Shown: positions 17,549 to 25,481 of the stretch, in pieces
How positions within the stretch are numbered: the stretch's first letter is position 1
Layout of the letters: the number at the start of each line of letters is the position of its first letter
Source: Lacrimispora algidixylanolytica
GTDB lineage: Bacteria; Bacillota; Clostridia; Lachnospirales; Lachnospiraceae
Assembly (NCBI RefSeq): GCF_003609635.1
Contig: NZ_MCIA01000032.1
Coordinates: forward strand, 183,592-247,591
DNA: 64,000 nt
Direction: 5' to 3'
Translations under genes and position numbers: made by a program
Notes under the pieces: model-generated
The model's database searches: none
What the model saw: only the letters and a program-made list of their open reading frames with translations
What the model was told of the DNA's origin: nothing

Positions 17549-18310
17549 ATGAAACTCAATAGAACCACCCAAAGAACAGTGGAAATATTAAAGCTTATTT
17601 CCCGGTCACCGGAAGGTGCCACATTAGACGATCTCTGTGAAAAACTGGATTTGCCTAAGACAAGTGCCTATGATATTGTGACCACCCTTGCAGAGATGGG
17701 AATGATAAATGTTAAGCGAGGGCAAAAGCAAAATTATACCATAGGCTTAATGTCTTACCGCATAGGAGTCAATTATACAAACAATCTGAATTTCATAGGC
17801 ACCATAGAACCAATATTAAAGGCATTTGCGAAAGAAGTAGGGAAGACAATCTTCTTTGGAGTGCCCTCCGACCATCATGTGGTATACATATGCAAGTTTG
17901 AGCCGGAAAACCCGATTATCACCACAGCAACCGTCGGGTCAAGAAATCCTATGTACTGCACCTCCCTTGGAAAAGTTATTTTAGCATACAGTGACGAAGA
18001 AAAGAGGGAGCAGATGATCGGCCGGATCAAATTTACTCCGTTTACCGAGCGTACTATAAAGGACAGAGACCAACTACTTCAAGAACTTGAAGAGGTGAAA
18101 GAGAGGGGATATGCCTTTGACGCAAGAGAGATGGAAGAGCATATGCAGTGTGTCGGCGCCCCCATATTTGACCGGGGAGGCAATGTATTAGGAGCCATCA
18201 GTATGTCCACGCTTTATAAGCCTGCGGAGGACTATGTTGCTCTTGGAAACATGATATCGGAAAAGGCAATGGAGGTTTCCAGGTTATTAGGTTATCTTGG
18301 AAAAATATGA
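17549..18310 (+). CDS. kdgR: IclR-family regulator, KdgR-like
   Basis: A 253-residue regulator with an N-terminal winged helix-turn-helix (LDDLCEKLDLPKTSAYDIV) and an IclR effector domain (YCTSLGKVILAYSDEEKR; later GGNVLGAISMSTLY). The ATG at 17549 is preferred because AATGGAGG precedes it and the upstream frame overlaps promoter-like and operator sequence. It directly precedes eda and kdgK, whose promoter region shares a 14-base operator with its own, so it most likely controls ketodeoxygluconate catabolism. The ligand, perhaps KDG, is inferred. Confidence 0.85.
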   Translation: MKLNRTTQRTVEILKLISRSPEGATLDDLCEKLDLPKTSAYDIVTTLAEMGMINVKRGQKQNYTIGLMSYRIGVNYTNNLNFIGTIEPILKAFAKEVGKTIFFGVPSDHHVVYICKFEPENPIITTATVGSRNPMYCTSLGKVILAYSDEEKREQMIGRIKFTPFTERTIKDRDQLLQELEEVKERGYAFDAREMEEHMQCVGAPIFDRGGNVLGAISMSTLYKPAEDYVALGNMISEKAMEVSRLLGYLGKI

Positions 18311-18320
18311 GGAATACCTG

Positions 18321-18394
18321 TTGACAAAATCAATAGAAACGATTAATATTCAAATATAAGAATCGTAAATATGAAGTTGATTCGTATATGCGAA
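18321..18394 (+). promoter_or_regulatory. eda promoter with operator copy 2
   Basis: TTGACA (18321-18326) and TAATAT (18344-18349), spacer 17 bp. TTCGTATATGCGAA at 18381-18394 lies about 25 nt into the transcript, matching the site ahead of the IclR gene. Confidence 0.75.
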
Positions 18395-18419
18395 TTAAGA
18401 GAAGGAGAGAGCAAGAATC

Positions 18420-19070
18420 ATGAAAAAAGAACAAGTTTTATCTAAGATGAAAAAAGATTGCCTTGTAGCTGTTGTTCGTGCAAAGAACTTAGAGCAGGGT
18501 GAAACATTAGTTGACGCTATCATCGCAGGCGGTATTAATTTTATTGAAATCACTATGACCATGGATGAAGGAAACCCAGTGGAATTCATCGCAAAAATGT
18601 CTGAAAAATATAAGAGTAATGAGGATGTTGTTATCGGTGCAGGTACTGTACTTGATCCTGAAACAGCAAGAGCAGTCATCCTTGCAGGTGCAAATTACGT
18701 AGTAAGCCCTGGCTTAAACGTAGATACAATCAAACTTTGCAACCGTTACAGAGTACCAATGCTTCCAGGTGTTATGACTCCAACCGAAGCGATCACAGCA
18801 TTAGAAGCTGGTTGTGACATCATCAAGATCTTCCCAGGCAATATCATGGGGCCATCTGCAATTAGCTCCTTTAAAGGACCTCTTCCACAGGGCGATTTCA
18901 TGCCATCTGGTGGTGTTGATGTTGATAATGTTGACAAATGGATCAAAGCTGGCGCATATGCAGTTGGTACAGGAAGCAGTTTAACAAAGGGCGCTAATAC
19001 AGGCGATTTCGCAGCAGTTACTGCAAAAGCAAAAGAATTTGTTGAAGCAGTAGAAGCAGCACGCAAATAA
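18420..19070 (+). CDS. eda: KDPG / KHG aldolase
   Basis: A 216-residue class I aldolase that splits 2-keto-3-deoxy-6-phosphogluconate to pyruvate and glyceraldehyde-3-phosphate in the cytosol. The family blocks are present: FIEITMTMDEGN with the catalytic Glu, VIGAGTVLDPETA, and the Schiff-base Lys in GCDIIKIFPGN. GAAGGAGAG precedes the ATG. It heads eda-kdgK, the lower part of hexuronate catabolism. Confidence 0.96.
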   Translation: MKKEQVLSKMKKDCLVAVVRAKNLEQGETLVDAIIAGGINFIEITMTMDEGNPVEFIAKMSEKYKSNEDVVIGAGTVLDPETARAVILAGANYVVSPGLNVDTIKLCNRYRVPMLPGVMTPTEAITALEAGCDIIKIFPGNIMGPSAISSFKGPLPQGDFMPSGGVDVDNVDKWIKAGAYAVGTGSSLTKGANTGDFAAVTAKAKEFVEAVEAARK

Positions 19071-19103
19071 AAAACAAACATCAGAAATTAAGGAGAATAC
19101 ACA

Positions 19104-20135
19104 ATGGCAAAGATCGTAACCATGGGCGAGATCATGTTAAGATTATCTACCCCGAACAACGAAAAATTTATTCAGGCAGATGAATTTGATGTAAACTACG
19201 GCGGCGGAGAAGCTAACGTAGCTGTTTCTTTAGCAAATTATGGACATGAAGCTGAGTTTGTATCTGCAGTACCAAAGAACCCAATTGGTGAATGTGCAGT
19301 TGCAGCACTTAGAAAATATAATGTAGGAACAAAGCATGTAGCTAGAGGCGGAGAGAGACTTGGTATCTATTTCTTAGAGACAGGTTCCGCTATGAGAGCT
19401 TCTACCGTAGTTTACGATAGAGCACATTCTTCTATCTCTACAGCACAAGCTTCTGATTTCAACTTTGATGAGATCTTTGAAGGCGCTGACTGGTTCCACT
19501 TTACTGGAATTACACCAGCAGTAAGCGACGGCGCTGCTGAACTGACTGAAGCAGCTTTAAAGGCAGCTAAGGCTCATGGCGTAACTGTTTCTGTAGATTT
19601 AAACTTCCGTAAGAAATTATGGTCTTCTGAAAAAGCGCAGAAGGTTATGACAAACTTAATGCAGTATGTTGATGTTTGTATTGGTAATGAAGAGGATGCA
19701 GAAAAAGTTCTTGGATTTAAACCAGGTAATACAGATGTAACAAGCGGAGAACTTGAATTACAGGGATATGTAGATATCTTTAATCAGATGATCGACAAAT
19801 TTGGCTTTAAGTATGTAGTAAGCTCCTTACGTGAGAGCCGTTCTGCATCTGATAATGGGTGGTCTGCATGTATCATGGATGGTGCAAGCCGTGAATTCTA
19901 TCACTCCAAAAAATATCATGTTACCCCTATTGTAGATCGTGTAGGCGGCGGAGATTCCTTCGCAGCAGGCGTTATCTGTGGAATGGTTGACAAAAAAGAC
20001 TTTAAGGGTGCTCTTGAGTATGCAGTAGCAGCTTCTGCATTAAAGCACACAATTCCTGGAGATTTCAACCTGGTAACAAGAGAAGATGTTGAGACTCTTG
20101 CAGGCGGAGACGGATCAGGTCGTGTTCAGAGATAA
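19104..20135 (+). CDS. kdgK: 2-keto-3-deoxygluconate kinase (PfkB family)
   Basis: A 343-residue ribokinase-family sugar kinase. The N-terminal block YGGGEANVAVSLANYGHEAE and C-terminal RVGGGDSFAAGVICGM are the two PfkB signatures; the Asp of GGGDS is the catalytic base. Position behind eda and ahead of a terminator makes KDG the likely substrate, yielding KDPG for the aldolase. AAGGAG precedes the ATG. Substrate assignment is from context. Confidence 0.9.
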   Translation: MAKIVTMGEIMLRLSTPNNEKFIQADEFDVNYGGGEANVAVSLANYGHEAEFVSAVPKNPIGECAVAALRKYNVGTKHVARGGERLGIYFLETGSAMRASTVVYDRAHSSISTAQASDFNFDEIFEGADWFHFTGITPAVSDGAAELTEAALKAAKAHGVTVSVDLNFRKKLWSSEKAQKVMTNLMQYVDVCIGNEEDAEKVLGFKPGNTDVTSGELELQGYVDIFNQMIDKFGFKYVVSSLRESRSASDNGWSACIMDGASREFYHSKKYHVTPIVDRVGGGDSFAAGVICGMVDKKDFKGALEYAVAASALKHTIPGDFNLVTREDVETLAGGDGSGRVQR

Positions 20136-20201
20136 TCACGGATCGGCTGTTTTAAGACAGGATAGAATTAAATCCTGCCATTTAAATAGGGATAAAACAT
20201 T

Positions 20202-20230
20202 GGGGGTCATGTTGAATGACCCCCTTTTTT
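20202..20230 (+). terminator. Strong terminator between the two sugar kinases
   Basis: GGGGGTCAT pairs perfectly with ATGACCCCC across a 5-nt loop, followed by six T. Confidence 0.9.
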
Positions 20231-20254
20231 AAAACTTATGGAGGAAATATCAGT

Positions 20255-21280
20255 ATGAGCGACAGACCATTTGATTTATTAACCCTTGGTGAACTGCTTT
20301 TGCGTCTGTCTCCGGCAGGTGTGGAGAGGCTTGTCAGAGGCGATTCCTTTCAGAAACAGGTTGGGGGAGCGGAGTTAAACGTTGCAGTAGGTGCAGCCCT
20401 TTTAGGACTTCATACCGGTTTGGTTACCCAACTTCCGGCTCACGATATGGGTAAATTTGCAAAGAATAAAGTTCGTTCCTATGGAATTAGCGATGATTAT
20501 TTTGTTTATGATGAGAGTTCCAATGCAAGACTGGGACTTTATTACTATGAGTATGGTGCATATCCAAGAAAACCTAAGGTTGTTTATGATAGAAAGAACA
20601 GTTCCTTTGTCTACATTAATGAAGATTCATTTCCAGACGATATGTACAAAGCAACTACTTGCTTTCATACAACAGGCATAACTCTTGCCCTATGTGAAAA
20701 TACCAGAAAGACTGCCATAGATATGATTCAAAAATTTAAGGCATCCGGAACAATTATATCCTTTGATGTAAATTTCCGTGGCAATTTATGGACAGGGGAA
20801 GAGGCGAAGGAATGCATCGAGCAGATTCTTCCTTATGTAGATATTTTCTTTTGCTCCGAAGATACGGCTAGACTGACCTTTAAAAAAGAGGGAACCGTCA
20901 AAGAGATGATGAAGAGCTTTACAGAAGAATATCCAATTTCCATTGTAGCCTCCACTCAAAGAATCGTACATAGCCCCAAAAGCCATACCTTTGGATCTGT
21001 TATATACGATGGCTCCAGAGGAGAATATTACGAAGAAGATCCATATCACAACATTGATGTAGTAGATCGAATCGGAAGCGGAGATGCCTATATTGCGGGA
21101 GCGCTTTATGGTCTCTTAAGCAGCGGTGGTGACTGCATGAAAGCAGTTCAGTACGGCAATGCCACTGCAGCTTTAAAGAATACCATTCCTGGAGATTTGC
21201 CAACCTCAGATTTAAGTGAGGTTAATACGGTAATACGGGAACATAATGATAAAGGGCCTCAAAGTGAGATGAGTAGATAA
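20255..21280 (+). CDS. Second PfkB-family sugar kinase
   Basis: A 341-residue ribokinase-family kinase, clearly related to the preceding kdgK product: GGAELNVAVGAALLG at the N terminus and RIGSGDAYIAGALYGL with the catalytic Asp near the C terminus. Its start is the ATG at 20255 after GGAGG; an earlier in-frame ATG lies inside the terminator stem. Because it lies downstream of a strong terminator, it is probably expressed only by read-through or from a weak promoter I could not find. It may act on KDG or a related ketose; the substrate is uncertain. Confidence 0.85.
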   Translation: MSDRPFDLLTLGELLLRLSPAGVERLVRGDSFQKQVGGAELNVAVGAALLGLHTGLVTQLPAHDMGKFAKNKVRSYGISDDYFVYDESSNARLGLYYYEYGAYPRKPKVVYDRKNSSFVYINEDSFPDDMYKATTCFHTTGITLALCENTRKTAIDMIQKFKASGTIISFDVNFRGNLWTGEEAKECIEQILPYVDIFFCSEDTARLTFKKEGTVKEMMKSFTEEYPISIVASTQRIVHSPKSHTFGSVIYDGSRGEYYEEDPYHNIDVVDRIGSGDAYIAGALYGLLSSGGDCMKAVQYGNATAALKNTIPGDLPTSDLSEVNTVIREHNDKGPQSEMSR

Positions 21281-21315
21281 GAAGTATTGCATTACTATTA
21301 TAATATGGAATCAAA

Positions 21316-21408
21316 AAATACGTCTTAATCATTGGCGTGATCACTGTCTTATGGACAGGAGCACACCAAGCGGCTGTGTAAGCCAGATTAAGGCGTATTT
21401 TTGTATCG
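21316..21408. terminator. Elaborate bidirectional terminator
   Basis: A 15-bp outer stem (AAATACGTCTTAATC with GATTAAGGCGTATTT, one G-U) encloses about 55 nt with its own hairpin (CTGTC-TTATG-GACAG) and further pairing (TGGCGTG and neighbours). T-runs lie on both sides. It separates the sugar kinase (+) from the ABC transporter (-). The internal structure is richer than a terminator needs. Confidence 0.65.
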
Positions 21409-21416
21409 TTTTTTAA

Positions 21417-22190
21417 TTAATTCCCGCATTCAATGCTGATTTCATTAAACTTTTCTAAAATATATTCTATATTTAAGCTGCTTTTCTCATCATTGGCCTT
21501 GTCAATCACAGCATTGCCCTGATGCATCATCAAAAGACGGTTTCCATATTCCACCGCATAGCGTAGGTTATGGGTTACCATGATGGTGGTCAGTTGTTTT
21601 TCTTTTACAATCTGATCTGTCAGCTCCATGATGATTTCAGCAGTTTTGGGATCCAATGCGGCAGTATGTTCATCAAGGATCAAAAACTCAATCGGCGTCA
21701 TGGTGGACATGAGAAGGGCCATAGCCTGTCGTTGTCCTCCTGATAATACACCTACCTTTATATGCATCTTATCTTCAAGACCAAGACCTAGAGAGCGAAG
21801 CTGATCCCTGTAAAAATCAATGCGGCTTTTGTTGGTACCAGGAAGCAGGTTAAAAGGCTTACCCTTGGTATCTGCAATTGCCATATTCTCAAGAATCGTC
21901 ATATTGGGACAAGTTCCAACAGATGGGTTCTGATAAACCCTACCAATACGTCGAAGGCGTTTATGCTCTGGCATGTTGCTGATATCTGTGCCGTTAATTT
22001 GAATGGAACCGCTGTCTAAAGGAATGCTGCCACAAATAATGTTTAAAAGAGAGGTCTTGCCAGAACCGTTACTTCCTACTACAGATACAAATTGTTGATT
22101 TTCTATGGTCAGCTTAAAGTTCTCAAACAGGCACATCTCATTGACTGTTCCATGATTGTAATATTTATTGATGTTACGAAGTTCAAGCAT
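21417..22190 (-). CDS. trpZ: ABC transporter ATPase, predicted tryptophan uptake
   Basis: A 257-residue ATPase: Walker A GSNGSGKTS, signature LSGGQRQA, Walker B FLILDEHTAALD. It pairs with the overlapping permease gene and the lipoprotein gene upstream, the trio known as TrpXYZ in streptococci, where a Trp T-box controls it. Here too the operon is led by a T-box with a UGG specifier. The start overlaps the permease end by 8 nt. Substrate assignment depends on the leader. Confidence 0.85.
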   Translation of the reverse strand: MLELRNINKYYNHGTVNEMCLFENFKLTIENQQFVSVVGSNGSGKTSLLNIICGSIPLDSGSIQINGTDISNMPEHKRLRRIGRVYQNPSVGTCPNMTILENMAIADTKGKPFNLLPGTNKSRIDFYRDQLRSLGLGLEDKMHIKVGVLSGGQRQAMALLMSTMTPIEFLILDEHTAALDPKTAEIIMELTDQIVKEKQLTTIMVTHNLRYAVEYGNRLLMMHQGNAVIDKANDEKSSLNIEYILEKFNEISIECGN

Positions 22191-23067
22191 GATTTTTCAC
22201 CTTCTTTTCTCTTCCGTTGCTTATTACCAGTATTCCTAAAAATAGAGCGGAGGTAATAATCCTTAAGTCGGAAGCCTCCATACCAAAGAAGATTGCAAGT
22301 GATACACAGGCCTTGTAAACGATGGAACCAACGATTACGGCAGTTGTTGCTTTTATGGCACCGAACCGTTTTAGTAGCTTAGTTCCAATGATAACGTTGG
22401 CAAGACCAATTACGATAGTACCGGTTCCCATACTGATGTCAAAGAACCCATTTTGCTGACAATAAACCGATCCAGCCAGGGCAGCAAGCCCATTAGCAAT
22501 GGAAAGGCCCAGAATTTTAACAGTTCCTTTGTCCTTGGCAAGTGAAGTAACAAGTGTTTCGTTATCCCCTACAGCTCTTAAAAGATAGCCGGATCTGGTC
22601 TTTAAAAATAAATCAAGAAGTATTTTAACAATCAGCACAATAACTACCAGTATAGCAATTACACTTACTTCAGAAAGTCCCTGAGGCATAATCTTGTTGA
22701 TAAATGGATTTTCAAAAATAGAGTCACTATTAAAAAATGCCACATTAGACTTCCCCACAAGTCTTAAGTTAACGGAGTAAAGTGCAGTCATGACAATAAT
22801 ACCCGACAAAAGATCTCTTACCTTTAATTTTACGTGGATAATACCTGTAATGCACCCAGCCAAAGCGCCTGCAATAAAAGCGAGGAGCAAAGCGATGAGA
22901 GGGTTGACTCCAGCTAAAACTAAAACTGCGGTGATTGCGCCTCCCAGTGGAAAGGTACCATCCACAGACAGATCTGGAAAATCCAGGATCTTATAGGTAA
23001 TGTAAACGCCCAGTGCCATGATGGCATAAACCAAGCCTTCTTCTATAACGCCAAATATAATTGACAT
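22183..23067 (-). CDS. trpY: ABC transporter permease, predicted tryptophan uptake
   Basis: A 294-residue permease with about eight hydrophobic spans, of the branched-chain-amino-acid/ribose-like class: MALGVYITYKILDFPDLSVD near the N terminus and GLANVIIGTKLLKRFG near the C terminus. It would form the membrane channel for the lipoprotein and ATPase encoded on either side. A GGAGGAAG site precedes the ATG. Confidence 0.88.
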   Translation of the reverse strand: MSIIFGVIEEGLVYAIMALGVYITYKILDFPDLSVDGTFPLGGAITAVLVLAGVNPLIALLLAFIAGALAGCITGIIHVKLKVRDLLSGIIVMTALYSVNLRLVGKSNVAFFNSDSIFENPFINKIMPQGLSEVSVIAILVVIVLIVKILLDLFLKTRSGYLLRAVGDNETLVTSLAKDKGTVKILGLSIANGLAALAGSVYCQQNGFFDISMGTGTIVIGLANVIIGTKLLKRFGAIKATTAVIVGSIVYKACVSLAIFFGMEASDLRIITSALFLGILVISNGREKKVKNHA

Positions 23068-23106
23068 GATATGACTTCCTCCAATATGTTTCTATTAATT
23101 GTCGTA

Positions 23107-24120
23107 TTATTTAATTTCTTTAAAAAGCTCAGCTGCAGAATCTGTAAGTTCGGTTGGTAAGGTGATTCCAAGATTTTCCGCTACCTTTGTATTACCATAG
23201 AATGCTGCATCTTTGATCACTTCATACTTTATCTCGCTTGCTTTTGCCTCACCTTTTAAAACCTTAGCGGCCATTTTGCCAGTTTGCTTGCCTAAATCTA
23301 CATAATCAAGTCCCATGGCAGCGATACAGCCGATTTTAACTTGCTCGATTTCACTTCCAAATACCGGTATGTTTTTCTTGCCAGCTTTATCTATAATAAG
23401 TGGAAGAGAGCTGACAACCGTATTATCGGTTAAGTTATTTAAACAGTCCACTTTTCCTAAGAGGTTGTCGGTTGCAAGAGGGATATCAGCAGAAGCAGAG
23501 ATTGGTCCTTCTACGATTTCAAAGCCATAATTTGGAGCGGCTTTTTTATATTCTGCAATGGTGGTTTCTGAATTCACTTCACTTGTGCTATAGAGAATTC
23601 CAATGTTTTTTGCATGAGGGAGTATCTTGCGAATCATCTCAAGCTGTTTTTCTACGGGAAGTTTATCACTGGTTCCTGTAATTTCTCCAACAGAACCTCC
23701 ATCTTCTTTCGCCAATGCTGCGGCTACGGGATCTGTGACAGCAGTATAGATAACTGGTATATCTGCTTTTTTTGCGCCGCTGTATGCTGCCTGAGCCATA
23801 GGAGTTGCAATGGCGCAGATAAGGTCGCTTTTCTTAGCAATAAAGTTATTTACAATCTGGCTTGCAGTGCCACCATCGGCCTGAGCATTTTCATACATGA
23901 TTGTAAGATTTTTGCCATCCTCAATACCTTCCTCTTTTAGGCCTTGAATAAAACCTTCCCGGCAGTTATCCAGTGATCCATGTTCTGCAAATTGAGCCAC
24001 ACCTATGGTATAATTTGCATCTTTGGAACCTGCAGCACCTTTTTCTGGAGCTTTTGAACAGGCAGAGAGAGCAGTAGCAGCAATTGCTGAGATTAATAAC
24101 AGTTTAACAGATTTTTTCAT
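23107..24120 (-). CDS. trpX: ABC transporter substrate-binding lipoprotein, predicted tryptophan uptake
   Basis: A 337-residue lipoprotein. The N terminus is a lipoprotein signal (KKSVKLLLISAIAATALSAC) with the acylated Cys at residue 20. The mature part is a periplasmic-binding fold of the TrpX / COG2984 type (IGVAQFAEHGSLDNCREG; later PVFGSEIEQVKIGCIAA). It should capture the ligand at the outer membrane face for the permease. GAAGGAGG precedes the ATG. Control by the UGG T-box leader makes tryptophan or a precursor the likely ligand. Confidence 0.88.
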   Translation of the reverse strand: MKKSVKLLLISAIAATALSACSKAPEKGAAGSKDANYTIGVAQFAEHGSLDNCREGFIQGLKEEGIEDGKNLTIMYENAQADGGTASQIVNNFIAKKSDLICAIATPMAQAAYSGAKKADIPVIYTAVTDPVAAALAKEDGGSVGEITGTSDKLPVEKQLEMIRKILPHAKNIGILYSTSEVNSETTIAEYKKAAPNYGFEIVEGPISASADIPLATDNLLGKVDCLNNLTDNTVVSSLPLIIDKAGKKNIPVFGSEIEQVKIGCIAAMGLDYVDLGKQTGKMAAKVLKGEAKASEIKYEVIKDAAFYGNTKVAENLGITLPTELTDSAAELFKEIK

Positions 24121-24188
24121 AAAATATATCCTCCTTCATTGATTTTTGTTAATTGGTTGATTGAAGATTAAATATCGTGAAACAAGAC

Positions 24189-24325
24189 AGAGTCTGACTT
24201 GTCAGGCTCTGGCGCTGACGCGCTGTCACTTTAGTGACATCTTCCTCTTAAGCGTCATGTGCATCCTGCACGGAGTGCTTTTTATTTTATAGGGGAGTTC
24301 GTAGAATTTTCCTATAAAATAAAAA
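24189..24325 (-). ncRNA. Structured repeat element, copy 1 (trp leader)
   Basis: Read on the minus strand, this segment starts in the T-tract of the T-box terminator and folds into consecutive hairpins: P0 TTTTTATTTTATAGG / CCTATAAAATAAAAA, P1 GCAC-TCC-GTGC, then GGATGCACATGAC, a branch closed by TGACGC/GCGTCA with hairpin TGTCAC-TAAA-GTGACA, and P4 GCCTGAC-AA-GTCAGACT. The leuS leader holds a homologous copy with many compensated changes (34361-34492). It ends 68 nt before trpX. No known RNA family is recognised. Confidence 0.65.
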
Positions 24326-24602
24326 AAAGTCTCAAGTACGTAAATAAACGTACTTGAGACGAATTATACAATCCGCGGTGCCACTCAATTTGACTTTAAA
24401 AAAGTCCACTTATCATATACAGACATATATGCCACTAGTAATAACGGTTGTGGAATCCGTCAGCCCCTACAAAACACTAGGTTCAAGGCTGCCCTCAAAA
24501 GTCCATTCGGCTATCCGCTCTATACCGCACTCACACCACCGGCGGCTCTCTGAAATATTGCAGGTAAAGCTTACTTCTCTTTTTCAACGGTTTGTTTTAT
24601 TA
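24321..24602 (-). promoter_or_regulatory. T-box riboswitch, tryptophan
   Basis: On the minus strand a Stem I with the usual GAGAGCC...GGTG arrangement carries the specifier TGG at 24505-24503 in the context GAATGGAC, hence tRNA-Trp. The T-box antiterminator bulge GAGTGGCACCGCGG lies at 24386-24373, and the terminator is GTCTCAAGTACGT / ACGTACTTGAGAC (24360-24329) followed by eight T. Uncharged tRNA-Trp would allow transcription of the ABC transporter. Confidence 0.93.
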
Positions 24603-24608
24603 GTCACT

Positions 24609-24637
24609 ATCTTAATGCGTTAAAGTCATTTTGTCAA
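24609..24637 (-). promoter_or_regulatory. Promoter of the trp T-box operon
   Basis: On the minus strand TTGACA (24637-24632) and TAAGAT (24614-24609) with a 17-bp spacer. Confidence 0.85.
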
Positions 24638-24695
24638 TATATATTTGAAAAATCGTCTATAAGTATATTTCCATTCCTGGAAGCACCTAGAAGAC

Positions 24696-24725
24696 TTGCA
24701 TATTACATAAGTAATTTGTTATAAT
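24696..24725 (+). promoter_or_regulatory. Promoter of the isochorismatase-family gene
   Basis: TTGCAT (24696-24701) and TATAAT (24720-24725), spacer 18 bp. Confidence 0.7.
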
Positions 24726-24795
24726 ATACGCACATACCATGGATTGTTTGCATGATTAGAAAAAGAAATCAAAATATGACTGGAGGTTTTTACTT

Positions 24796-25308
24796 ATGAA
24801 AAGATTACTAGTTGTTGTGGATATGCAAAATGATTTTATCGACGGTTCCCTTGGAACCTTAGAAGCTTTAAACATAGTTCCAAAAGTAAAGAAGAAGATA
24901 GAAGAATATCTGGCGTTAGATGACGAGGTGGTTTTTACGCTGGACACTCACGAAGAAAACTATCTGGAGACTCAAGAAGGGAAAAATCTTCCGGTTCTAC
25001 ACTGCGCTCGGGGAAGTAATGGCTGGGAGCTTCACGACTCACTTAAGAGTTATAAAGGAGAACGATTTGAGAAAAACACATTTGGCAGTGAAGAATTAGG
25101 TGTGTTTATCAAAGATAAAGGATATGATTCTATCGAGCTTATTGGTCTATGCACGGATATCTGTGTAATTTCAAATGCCCTTCTTTTAAAGGCATTTGAA
25201 CCGGAGATTCCCATTCGTGTGGATTCCTCCTGTTGTGCTGGAGTTACCCCCAAAAGCCATGAAAACGCGCTAAATGCAATGAAGATATGTCACATCGAAG
25301 TGTTTTGA
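24796..25308 (+). CDS. Isochorismatase-family cysteine hydrolase
   Basis: A 170-residue hydrolase with the family triad visible: D9 in VVDMQNDFIDG, K93 in FEKNTFGS and C123 in GLCTDICVISNALL. The compact size and THEENYLETQEG loop suggest a nicotinamidase-like enzyme acting on an amide such as nicotinamide, but related enzymes act on other substrates. GGAGG precedes the ATG. The gene is alone between two terminators and has its own promoter. Confidence 0.85.
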   Translation: MKRLLVVVDMQNDFIDGSLGTLEALNIVPKVKKKIEEYLALDDEVVFTLDTHEENYLETQEGKNLPVLHCARGSNGWELHDSLKSYKGERFEKNTFGSEELGVFIKDKGYDSIELIGLCTDICVISNALLLKAFEPEIPIRVDSSCCAGVTPKSHENALNAMKICHIEVF

Positions 25309-25367
25309 TTCTTTTAAAAAAAGTTTGTTTTCTAATAAATTAAATGTTAAAATGGAATACAAAAACA

Positions 25368-25422
25368 AAAACACGTTTTGTCTTGGTGGCTTACAAAGCC
25401 GTATCAAGACAAGACGTGTTTT
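25368..25422. terminator. Long two-tier hairpin terminator
   Basis: An 18-bp stem (AAAACACGTTTTGTCTTG with CAAGACAAGACGTGTTTT, one G-U) carries an inner hairpin GGCTT-ACA-AAGCC. It lies between convergent genes and can serve both. Confidence 0.75.
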
Positions 25423-25481
25423 CACGTGATCCCATAAAGTTAAGATATATAATTACCATCAAATAATTGTTATCTTTGAAA

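Noticed and set aside
20216..20254. Upstream ATG as start of the second sugar kinase
   Set aside because: It lies inside the 3' arm of an intrinsic terminator; the ATG at 20255 has a proper GGAGG site and fits the family's N terminus.
24354..24623. Plus-strand frame of 89 codons
   Set aside because: It is antisense to the Trp T-box and begins inside its terminator stem.
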